Shown piece after piece: positions 1 through 11,800 of a stretch of 64,000 bases of DNA. Under the pieces are notes generated by a model. That model worked only from the letters and a program-made list of their open reading frames with translations, was not told where the DNA came from and did no database searches. The DNA is from Oasisia sp. SBJ-2009 (lineage: Eukaryota > Annelida > Polychaeta > Sabellida > Siboglinidae), in NCBI GenBank assembly GCA_964017155.1, contig OZ024857.1:36063141-36127140 (forward strand). Direction: 5' to 3'. A program made the translations under genes and the position numbers. Position 1 is the stretch's first letter; each line of letters opens with the position of its first letter.

Positions 1-824
1 GTAAGTAAAACTCCCATGTATGAAACAGTGAATTAGACAATGACATGTAGTCGAACTTTGATTTGTTTTAATAATAAGTATTATTACTTAGTATTCCACT
101 AACTATGGAAATTCCAATTATTTTTAAGTAAATGGGTCCTGGAGGCAAATGTGGGAACACAATTACATCTTTGGCAGACAAAGATTTCTGTGGAAAAAAA
201 GTCCACCAGACTATTCATGTTTGGGAATACAAATTTAGGAGTCCGCACTTTTTCGACAATTCAGATAATTATTTAAAACTTTTTGATGTAATGTATTTTG
301 TTGGTTTTGTTAAGCCAGCCATTTCCTTCACTGTACTCCACATTTTAATATATTTGCCATATATATTTAATCATGAGTCTCATTCCTATTTACACCACTT
401 GAATATTTCTCTCTATGTAGCACACAATCTAAGATGGCTGTGTCCATTCCCAACGGGAAACCATGGTTACAAGTATTCTGAACTAATAAGATGCAAGTAT
501 GTTCACTTGTTACAGACCGAAGGCGATACAAGATGACAGCCTACAGGCACGTTGATGGATCGTTAAGGTGTCTAAGACGGCTATCGTGTCAGTTGATTTC
601 TTTACTTTTTTCTTCATATGAAACCAATGCACTTGTGCCATATTTTACCAATCTGTCCATTATAAACCCCCTCAGTATTTTCTTGGAAACTAACAATGTT
701 TACATAGTAAAAATCATGTGTGCATCAGACAAGCACAGACTATTCTCAAACAAATAGTCTACACGGGCATTTTAAAACTAGGGGGTCACATGTACTCCTA
801 CCAAGGAACAGCTAAGGAGTCCAC
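1..824 (+). other. Upstream intronic DNA; window opens on a donor-like GTAAGT
   Basis: The first six bases are GTAAGT, the consensus 5' splice site, and the first transporter exon at 2786 needs an upstream exon. The simplest reading is that the window starts at the first base of that intron. The small reading frames here (for example 132-536) have no recognisable content. Confidence 0.4.
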
Positions 825-2458
825 CAGACATGGGGTCAAATACATTGAAATGTATTTAAATAAAATACTTTTGAGGGATTCAAATACAATTACAAATACT
901 TTAATATACAAATGTATTTAAAAAAAAATCCATTGGAAAGTATTTTAAATACTTTTTCAAATACTTTAAATCTTCAGGATGTATTATTGTGTAGGTAAAA
1001 GAAAAACAACTCATATATTGAGACATCTAGTTTAAAGGCATACTTAGTGTTTTGCTCATATGATGACAGGCAGACCAGTGCTAGGGAGTATTGTTATTGC
1101 TAACTACATCACAGTGACAACTAACTGAAAGACCTCTATCAACAGAGGTAAAGGCCAAAATATGTTGTTTGTTATGTTAAGCCAGGAGGTCCATAATAAA
1201 ATGCCTATGCTGCCTATAAGAAGAGACACTGCTAATCACTGCTAGAATCTTGTGAGGAAGTGTGACAGCTCCAGACATGGGGTCAAATACATTGAAATGT
1301 ATTTAAATACAAATACTTTTGAGGGATTCAAATACAAATGCAAATGTATTTAAATACAAATACTTTTGAAAAGTATTTCAAATAATTTTTCAAATAATTT
1401 TCATTTTCAGGATATATTACTATATAGGTAAAAGAAACAAAACGATATATCAAGCAGTTCATCTAGTTTATTGCTATTGTCTAAGTTGTCTGGTTATATT
1501 CAGTGGTCTAGTATCTATCTGGCTACTGCCCAGTGTTCAGTGTTCACTCTTGCCGAGTTCACTATTTCCCAGAGTTACACCGCAGAAACATCAGCTGCTG
1601 GAAAGTGTTGTCTGTGAGGCGGCATCTCTCTGGGCGAAACACCTTCCCAGCGATGGTGGAAGTTAGTACTTATATGGGACAGTGCAAAGTCCTGCTGCAA
1701 GCTAATTGAATGCAATGTTCCTTTTAATCATTCCTCCACACCCTTTTTACACAGTCATGGCAATGTGGACAGAACCCACAGCCAAGCTTTCCATTCATTC
1801 ACTGAGGATCACTTAACAAGATCTGACTTGAATTGGGTTCTCCATTTATCATCTGTATCAATTAGGCTGCCCTAATTCACAGCAATCAAGAACTATTTAA
1901 AATTGCAATTAGTATACACATTTGAAAAAGTATTTGAAAAGTATTTGAAATATCAAATACTTTAGGAAAGTATTTAAATACAAATACTTTCAATTCCTAA
2001 ATGTCAAATACTTAAAAAAAAGTATTTAAATACTTTCAAATACAAATGTATTTGACCCCATGTCTGGACAGCTCAACTTCAAAATCAGCCAGGAAACCAA
2101 TATAACCTGCCAGTGCCAGCTTGGAGGCCAGTCTGACTAAAAAACAAAGAGGATATTGATCTATGGTCACTGTCCAGTGCTAATCCATCCTCTGGCTCTG
2201 AGCAAACAAAAGTTGTGATCACTGCAGGGCCATGGGGGATGCATGCTGCTAAGTATTTTCATCAGTAAATAGCACTGTATGATGAAGTCGCTGTGAAGGT
2301 AATCAGTTTGGCAAGCATTACATCTGATCTTGAAACAGAAATGCTGATACTGACAATGTATTTGAAAAACTACTTGAAAAAGTCAAATTCTTTAGGAAAG
2401 TATTTAAATACAAATACTTAAATACTTTTAAATACAAATGTATTTGACCCCATGTCTG
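825..2458. mobile_element. Non-autonomous hAT-like DNA transposon (outer copy, interrupted)
   Basis: Terminal inverted repeats begin CAGACATGGGGTCAAATACA at both ends. The element is flanked by 8-bp direct repeats GAGTCCAC and GAGTCCAT (7 of 8 match), the duplication length of the hAT superfamily. Sub-terminal DNA is packed with AAATACAAATACTTT motifs. There is no transposase frame. Without the insert at 1272-2066 and its duplicated site the copy is about 831 bp. Confidence 0.85.
1272..2066. mobile_element. Second copy of the same hAT-like element nested in the first
   Basis: The same CAGACATGGGGTCAAATACA ends occur at both sides, flanked by a perfect 8-bp duplication GACAGCTC at 1264-1271 and 2067-2074. 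Length is 795 bp with no coding capacity. Inner and outer copies share interior text (GGTAAAAGAAA near 1430 and 995), so they belong to one family. Confidence 0.88.
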
Positions 2459-2785
2459 GAGTCCATACATGAAACAAGGAATCTCGGATTCACAGACTCC
2501 TTTAACAACTGAGCAATTGTTGTTGGTTCAGCCAGTTGACTTGGAAGTCTGTGTGATTCGTCAGTTACTTGTCAGAGTTGTCTTTGTAGTTTCTTCACAT
2601 CCGGGTTGTCATTAACATGTGTATAATGTTTATTGAAGTTGCTACCTGTGTGATTGCAGATTACCAACTGTTCTGCTGTCTTCATTGAACAAAAACTACC
2701 AAACAGTAGGACAGAAAGTTGGTCATAATAACAAACTGTCGTGTTCTTTCACACGTACTGACTGATTGTTCTTGATTCATTTCAG

Positions 2786-2826
2786 AATTGACTCCCTTGA
2801 AAAATTCCTTCAACCACAAAGATGAG
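2786..2826 (+). CDS. Transporter coding exon 1 of those visible (cytosolic N-terminus)
   Basis: 41 nt between a TTTCAG acceptor and a GTATGT donor. Read with one base borrowed from an unseen upstream exon it gives TPLKNSFNHKDE and ends in phase 0. Its only ATG is out of frame with the next exon, so it is not the start. Confidence 0.75.
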
Positions 2827-5800
2827 GTATGTGGATCTTATTAGAATTTTAATTATATTAATCGGTGTTCATGCTGACACTGGTTGAACAAGTTGACTAT
2901 CATTGATTGACACCATATTAACTACAAAGATGGAGTAGTCCTACTACATATAATGTTATGAAATATTGGTGTGAGTATTCTACTTCTTTACTCAGTATGA
3001 ATGAATGAATATTTATAGCGTTCTGTTTCTTTGTTTTGCCTTTACAGAAAACCAAGAAAAAACGTTTCCCGAAGGCGGTATTTATTATTATCGCAACTGA
3101 AGTCTGTGAGCGATTCTCCTTTTATGGAATGCGAGGTAAGGTTATTTCTGCAATGTCTCAGCACGTTTTTAGTGTAGTGTAAAATGAAAAATGTGTGAAT
3201 TTGTTGTGTTTCATTAAATTTACTCTCTGTTATAAACTAGGGCAATGTAAAATGTTGCTTTTCTCTTTGTCCTTGAAGTCAAACATGATGCTTGCATATT
3301 TGTTTGTTTCCTTGTATTGTTGGTCCAGTTTCACTGCTAACTCCAACAATGTCTCTATTTCCTCTATATCGTGCACACAGGGGTAGAAATAACTCCAAAA
3401 TCTAGGTAGCCATCCGGGCTACCAGCTTGAAATTTCTGGTAGCCCATACCCATATCCGGTAGCCCAAAATTTCTTAGTAAATTACTCGGTATATAACTCG
3501 CTAACTAAAATTGTGGGCAGAGTGGTATTTTTGTTGAAGCGTTGAGGTTCACATGCCTCTTTCTATCTTCATGCAATGCATTTTAAAAACAGAGATAGTT
3601 AATTAGAACGATTTACCATATCAACTATACTCCTCTACATATCAGAAATGGTAACAGCCGACGAGTCGCTCTCTTGTGGGGGCCTCTGTTGCACTACTTT
3701 TGTTTTAGTAAATATCAGTTTAGCATGAATCACCATTTAGTATGCAATAACTGGCGAAAGTAGAAACTAAGTCAACTGCAGTGCTTGTTTTGTGGGATCA
3801 TGGATGGATGAAAACTGATAAAAAAATCCGATTTCTTGTCAGTTCATACTGAATATTCTAAAACGAAACATTTGTGTTGCTTTGAAATAACTATTAAAAA
3901 ATTTTAAGTAAAAAAGTTCTACATTTAGTAGAACAATGCAAATATTTTGCTACATATATTTAACATGTATTTGTGAGTTTACAAATATTGTGTTGATGAA
4001 AGGTGTCCGTATTTGTTAAGTTTCCCACTAAAATAATGTGGCATACGGCCATATCCACACTGCATAATAATAACATTAACTTATGTAACACTGTATATTC
4101 AAAAAGAATATTGTTCAAACAAATCAAAGGTAGTTCCCCTTTTTAACATTTGAATACAACATCGATAAAGTTATTATTGTAAAACATAAAATCAATATAA
4201 TTTAGCAGTGCTTGTACTCAGTTACATGTGTATATTTTACCCATATTACAAAAAAAAATTGCATTATTCATTTATTCAATTTAATATTCTCAAATGTACT
4301 GTATAAATTGCACATGTATTATTGTTTATTATAATATAGATTCTAGGCTTACATACTTTAACATGTTTTAACATATTTTCTTTATACAGTGCTTCAAATT
4401 GCCCTGGCTTGGATGCATTACAAAAACATGTGTACAAAAGAAATAACTTTCCCATGTCTAATACAAGACTAGTGGATTTCTCAGAAATTGACCTCCCAGT
4501 ACTAGGAAGTACCAGTGCAGCCATCCACCTGCAACAATGTTTTAAACTACCTCCTCCTTTCACTGGGTCGGTTTATAGGGCGTGCAAGTGGGTCACGATA
4601 CATGGCGAGACTCCGCGTGATTGGAGCTTATTGGGGTCTAAGCGAGACAATTGAGGACTGTCCACAAGAATAATACACAATAAAATATTTTACGGGATTT
4701 GCATTTTACGTTGCTGTACGTTGTTGTTTCGATAAACACTTATATCCGACAAGTTGTCTAAATGCACATAATCATAACACATGTGTACGTTTGCCCCAAA
4801 CAGCTTGTATTACGCAAAAAAATTGCACTTTTTATTATTAGTCAAGATCGCCAAACGCAAGTACTTGCCGCTGTTGCCACGGCAACCACCATTATAATCG
4901 ATTACAATTCATGATTTCCGTGATCATTGTCACCGGCAAAGTGTTCCACTGCTTCTGCTTGTAATAATCCTACGGACAGTATAACTGAAATAGTTAGACT
5001 GGAACAGTTCGATTATTACAACCAAAAACAAAACGAAGTCCTATACGTCAACATGGAGAATATGGACTTTCTGCCCCCAACTGTCCCCAGCCTCGTTTTC
5101 GCGCGCGAGACTTACACGCCCTATTACGTAATCCAATCATAGAATCAAAACAACACATGGCTTCCAGGGTGGTCTTTGAGCAGGTGTAGTAAGTTTATTG
5201 GGTGGTTTATTGACACAGTCCCCATTGCTCCAACGATGTCTTTGAAGTGGTTAATTGGATACAATTGTTTCAACCCAATGGAAGCCAGCGAGTCGTCTCA
5301 GACACTTGACCTGCACTGATGATTAGGCCATCAGTGACCCAGATTTTGTGGTAGACCACCGGGCTACTGCTGTCTCCAATTGTAGTAGCCCGACAGCAAT
5401 TCTGGTAGCCTCGGGCTACCGGGCTACCACTATTTCGAACCCTGTGCACATGTGGTTCGTTCCTATTCATGCCAAATCTCTCCAGTTAGTCATTGTCTTC
5501 CTCTTCAACTGCACGCCCTATGTGCAGACACTTAGTGTACATTCCCAACAGATATTACAACTTATATAAAAAATACATTAATCATTTTGAGCTGGAATTA
5601 GGTTTATCTGGGAGACAGTATGCATTGTTTTCAGCCATCCTCGTCATGTATCTTACCCAGAGACTTGACTTCTCTCGTGACACAGCCACTGTCCTCTTCC
5701 ACAGCTTCGTTGCCCTCAGCTACATCACGCCTCTCTTTGGTGCCATCATCGCCGACAGCTACTTTGGCCGCTACAAGTAAGTACCGGTACAAGTTAGTAC

Positions 5801-8800
5801 CATTCAAGCCGACAGCTACTTTGGTCACTGACATAGGTGCTACTTTGACGCTGTCCTAGATGATGGCTACTTCACAAGTTTGTGCCACTATTTTGTGCCA
5901 TCCTAGCCTACAACTACTTTGGTCAATACAAGTAAGTGCCACTCTTTGGTGCCATCCTAGCTGATAGCTGCTATGTCAGGTTCAAGAAAATGAACAGTTT
6001 GTGAGGTACTTTGACATTAGAATGTTGAACTATGAATCAAGACAAATCTGTCTTCAGATCCCTTTGATATGATACCAAATAAGTGTACAAAATTATTACA
6101 AGTATACTTATTTGGCAGTGGTAAAATATAAAGGGATTTAAATGGGGGGGGGGGCGGACATTTAACCAAAGAATAACAGAGGAATATGGTCAAAGTGAGT
6201 TTGATGTCACGGGCAAATCTCTAAATTAAATATATATATATATATCCCTGTGTTTTCCTTACATTTTGGACAATCCAAGTTTGCATATGCACAGCCACAA
6301 AAATTAGTGATTCCAAATAGGTGTCACTGTTATCTCTGCGAGGTGTCACCACTGGCGACAAAACAGGGCTTAACGTCCAAATGGTCACAAATATAATGTG
6401 ATTGGATAGCCAATATGTGGCATCTTTCACATTGTCCAGTAACATTGTGATTCCTAACTTGTTTTGAGTAACTTTGGAAGACTAAGATACATCAGTACAA
6501 AATGTGCGATGTTGTAAGTGAATTTGCTGCGTGGTTTTGTATCGCTTTCTAACAATGACTATGTTGTGAAATAAAAGGAAATGTGTTACACAAAATAGCA
6601 ATGAAGCAGCGATTTCTACATATTTGTGGTGAGGTGGTTTAGAGAAGCTGCGAGGTGGCCAGCCTCGCTCATTATATACCAGGGGAAAGACTGTATAAAT
6701 AAGCATTATAATATTACAGTAGACTTGTGGCGTTTTGTTTTCAGCGTCATTCTCTATTTATCCGTCGTCTACCTCACTGGGAATGTCATCATGACCATCA
6801 CAGCTATGACACCACCTTTCTGGTCAGTTGAACAAGGATGGGGGATTATAGGGCGGATAGCTTTACTATTGAAATAATATCATGATCTTTTCATGAAAAC
6901 TAAATATGCTTAAATGTTCCCATTTCACTTGATGTGAGTTAAGCTATGTATCATGATTTGTCTAGTACTAGCTTACTTAGATGGATTGTTCTTATAGCAT
7001 TCATGATGTATTTTGTCAGATGCTGCTGTTGATGATCATAATAATACCAATAATTAGTCTTTACAGAATACCAGCAGACGCAAACTTGCAACTAATAGCG
7101 GCAGTGTGTTCAATCTTTATGTTAATTAAGAACGATATAATTGTAAGATTCATGACAATGAAATTGAAATATATTTGGGGCTGTTATACTGAAAATAGTT
7201 CATTGCTTACATATAGCATTGGTATATCATATATATATGTTCAGTTACCATGACAGATATTGGTGAAATTTTCAGTATACAATGAATTTACTATAGCGTT
7301 TCATGCCTAATGTGTAACTGGTTATTTTGCAGGTTAGGGCCAGTTGTAGCCTTGATACTGATAGGAACAGGAACTGGAGGTATCAAGCCTTGTGTCAATG
7401 CGTTTGGAGGAGACCAGTTTAACCCAGACCAGGTGTTGTATATGGAACAATACTCTGCAGACACTTAGAAGGAGAGTGCACAAAGGTTTAGAGCCATTAA
7501 ATCTGAAACAAGTAGGAAGCGTGGATCATTCATTCCAATAATATCTGTACGACTTTTCAACAACAAGCACCTCTGACATTTTCGTGAGAGACGCATCATT
7601 CATTGTGTGTATGTTGTATTTTGTTTATTTTTTATTTGTGAAAAGACGACCATAATTATGATTACAATTATATTATAGATTATGTTTTTATTTTATCATG
7701 ATTAATGTTTGCATACTGTATTTATCTGTATTTTATAAATATTTTACTCATGTTTTTGTTTTACGAACGCTGCAAACAAATTTCCCTTCCGGGACAATAA
7801 AGTTTTGTTGTATTGTATACTGACCTGCAACAGTGGTCATGTTTTAGACGACGGAGCTGGACCAGTTCTTCTCCGTCTTCTACCTCTCCATCAATGTAGG
7901 CAGTTTCTTGTCCACTCTCATCACACCGTTTCTAAGAGGTACGTCTTTTGAGGTCATTGGATCCCAGCATTTTATGTCTTTAATCTAACTGCATTGAGCT
8001 AGCATACATATGTATGTATGTGTGTTAAACACATGTCCACTTATACACAGCACCACAGGTGCTAAAGTGTCTGGTGTTCAACACTCTGTGGTGGACAATG
8101 TGGTGGAGCATGAATAGCACTTTTTAACTTTTCAAAATAAGTTTATTTGTTCAATAACTCAGGTAACTTGCAACAGTGTGAACTTGTGAATAGCTGTATG
8201 TATATGGTATGCCTATGTATATGGTATGCCTATGTATATGGTATGCCTATGTATATGGTATGCCTATGTATATGGTATGCCTATGTATATGGTATGCCTA
8301 TGTATATGGTATGCCTATGTATATGGTATGCCTATGTATATGGTATGCCTATGTATATGGTATGCCTATGTATATGGTATGCCTATGTATATGGTATGTA
8401 TATGGTATGCCTATGTATATGGTATGCCTATGTATATGGTATGCCTATGTATATGGTATGCCTATGTATATGGTATGCCTATGTATATGGTATGCCTATG
8501 TATATGGTATGCCTATGTATATGGTATGCCTATGTATATGGTATGCCTATGTATATGGTATGCTGATAAAATAACACATCACAAATTACCTAGCATGTTG
8601 CTACCATCAGTAATACTGCTCTTGTTTTGCAGCATATGTTCACTGTTTTGGCGGAGATTGTTATGCGCTGGCGTTTGGAGTTCCTGCTTTACTGATGGCT
8701 GGAGGCACGCGTAAGTAGACACCTCACGTTGCATTTCTTCCGCTTCATACAATCTCAGTAACTAGGTTTGGTGTTAAAAAAGCCTACAGTAGTGGTTTCG

Positions 8801-11800
8801 GTTTTGCCAAAACAAAATATGTTCTCTTATGTCTCTGTGTATATTATTATAAACTCAAAGATTATGTTAATTGCTTTGTTTCTACATCTGTTAGGGTTAG
8901 TGTGTATTTATGTGTTTTTTATATGTTTTTCCAATTTTCTTTCCACAATGTACACCTGGATCTGTGGCATATGTGTGTATTAATTTGTAATAGCTGAAGA
9001 CAGTTTGTAGAACCATAATTATTTGAGCAACAAATCTGTATAGAATACTACTTGGATGTTGGATATACTCTGTATTTATTTTGTGTCATTGAGATTACTG
9101 TTTATTTCAGTGTTGTTTTTTTGTGGACGTAGCACATATAAAATTGTACCACCCACTGAAGCCAATCTCGTAGGACAAATGCTGAAATGTGTCATGGTAA
9201 GTTACTTTATTTTGTGGATTCACTAGTCAACATGAAGTAATTTATAAACTAATATTAACAAAATAAAATAATGTTTACAGTATTGTGAAAATGTGTGGTA
9301 AACAGAACAGTTAGGCTGTCTAAACACATTAGATTTGCAAAGATGCATTATGACAATTGCAATACTTCAGTTTCCTTTTAAAACAATATACTTTGGAGTT
9401 CCTCTGTATTGAAGCACAGAAAATATAACTGACTGTATTTGCATGTGTGGTCTGTTGTCTTCAGCTTGCTCTTCGACACAAACTAAGCAGAGGTCAAAAA
9501 CCCAAGTCCCATTGGCTGGACCATGCTGAGGGCAGCTTTGAGGTATCACAGCTGAGATTATGATGTTCTACTTGTATACCTTGTACTACTTGTAAACAAT
9601 CTCTATTGTACTTGATTTCTAGTATAATACCTACAAGAATTATGATCCTGTTATGATATGTGTCAAGTCATAATGATGAGTTGGATGTACACAAACTTGA
9701 TTTAAAAAAACGTGATTTTTGACAATTTTAAGTTTTTGTCACCAAATAATACCTAATGTATTTTCTATCAACTGGCAATGCTTTGTCTCATTTATTTACT
9801 ATTTAGTACCGTCAATAACTTTTCCGCATAGACTACATAACATTTCACGCATTAATTCCGTAAAAACAAGGCCGATAAATCACCCTTATTCCAGTCGCAT
9901 GTTTGGGGTGTCGTTTGCTGCATAGTAGTCATGTTAGGTACTATGGGAAAGAACGGCATGTCTACTGTTTGAATAGAGCAGAGGAATTCCCCATTGACTT
10001 CTTCAACTTTAGCCAGTGGCAATGCCCAACACAGTGGCAATCTGTAAATAAAAGTAGTAGTTTTGCTTATGATCGTGATAACATTTTACCATTTATTGGA
10101 TACACCATTAATGACAAATTAATACACCATTAATGACAAATTAAAGAAAAGGTTTTTCTAGGTGACCTACATAAAAGTACATATAAATCCTACTAAAAAT
10201 CACTAAATGTGCCCTGCCTTTTGTGTGGTATGAAAACAATGTACAGAACATTTCTGGATGTTAGGGTAGCTACAGTAACAAGAAGCTTTGTTTTTGTTAT
10301 TGTAGGTATTCTAATGTAAATCTAATGGATGTTACGTGAACATGTCAAAACATCCCTGATGATAGGCTGTTGATGATGTCATTGTTGCTGGTGATGACAT
10401 ATATTGTAGAGGTTGTCATCATGTTGTAGCCAGCCTTTATTGAAGACATGAAGAGACTGCTGATGATTCTGTGGCTCCACCTGCCCCTCCCCGTCTTCTG
10501 GGCTCTCTATGATCAACAGGTTGCTCTCGTGTTCAGTTTGTCTGTTGAATTTTACACAACATGTCTCGTCCACCTAAATTTACTCACACGAATGACACAA
10601 CACTTGCCCCGATCCTGATTACGAGCTTATTTTTAGGGCTCACACATTATGTTGTGACAAGATTAAATCATTCCTTGGTTTTTAACTGGTAGTACACTTT
10701 CATGTGGATTATATAATAACAAATTCAACACTGATTGTAAAATTTGTTTGTTATTTATAAGGACAACATATTTGTAGTACTTGCAGATGGATATACCTTG
10801 AATAAAGATGAGATGTGTTTCAGCGTTTGTTAGTTTTGTGAATTTGTTGTATTTTGCAGGGTTCTCGTTGGACGTTACAAGCCAAGCAAATGGACGGCTA
10901 TGTGGTAGGTCATGTTTTCACAGATTAACAAAAATATTTCCTTTTTAGTTAATGTTGTAATCGATAGCAGACTTTTTAGTTAATGTTGCAGTGGTTGCAG
11001 TTAATGTTGCAATGACTGGCAATTACATTGATGTCTGTCCCTGTCTTGGGTGTAGTTAAAAGTCACATCCGTCTGCTGACAGATTATTTATTATGCACAA
11101 TAAATAACGCCGTCCAAAACAACTCAGAACTATATCATTGATATTTCACCAGATATGATACAGCATCTTGTAGTCGTATGTATTTTGACCTACTGTTGGA
11201 GAGTTAATATACACAACTATTTGACTGCCGGTCATAATAAGTAGTATGGTTAATCCTATAGGTTAAACTTCCATGATCTATACAGTATGTAAGGGTTTTT
11301 AAAAATGTAATAATTTTATTTGGATAGACCAATCAGTGGGCTTTCCAATGGTACACAATTTTCCCAATTTAGACCATATGAATGGGAATGCAAGCTCCTC
11401 GTATACAGCATAGTAAAATCACTCATATTTGGTCATCTATTATGACAACATTTCAAAGCTAGGTTTTAGCTATTTCTGCTTGATAACGTAACTAAGTTTA
11501 AGTCCCACTGGAAGACAGAGTGACACAATTGACCAAAATTAGGCTGAAACCTGTTTTTACTGATCGTGCATGTCAAATTTGTCACCTGTAGGGTTAATAA
11601 ATTGACTTATGTTATTGGTAATTTTGTCTAGATTTGAACACCAATGAGTGACCTAACTTGTGACCTGCGACTTAACTTTCAGGGAAATATCTTGAGGTTA
11701 GACTTGCAGGTAGGAACTTAATGAAGCAGATGGTTGAAAATGAAATTATGTTTTTATAGAGAAAGCATATTTGTTTTATATCGTGAATGAGTGATCTTCT

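Noticed and set aside
132..536. 134-codon frame near the window start
   Set aside because: Lies in intron, AT-rich, no domain and no conserved transporter sequence.
2822..2826. ATGAG as a transporter start codon
   Set aside because: Splicing to the next exon puts it out of frame with the conserved TM1 motif.
8147..8714. Frames rich in MYMVCLCIWYAYVYG
   Set aside because: Product of the 17-bp satellite, identical in all three frames.
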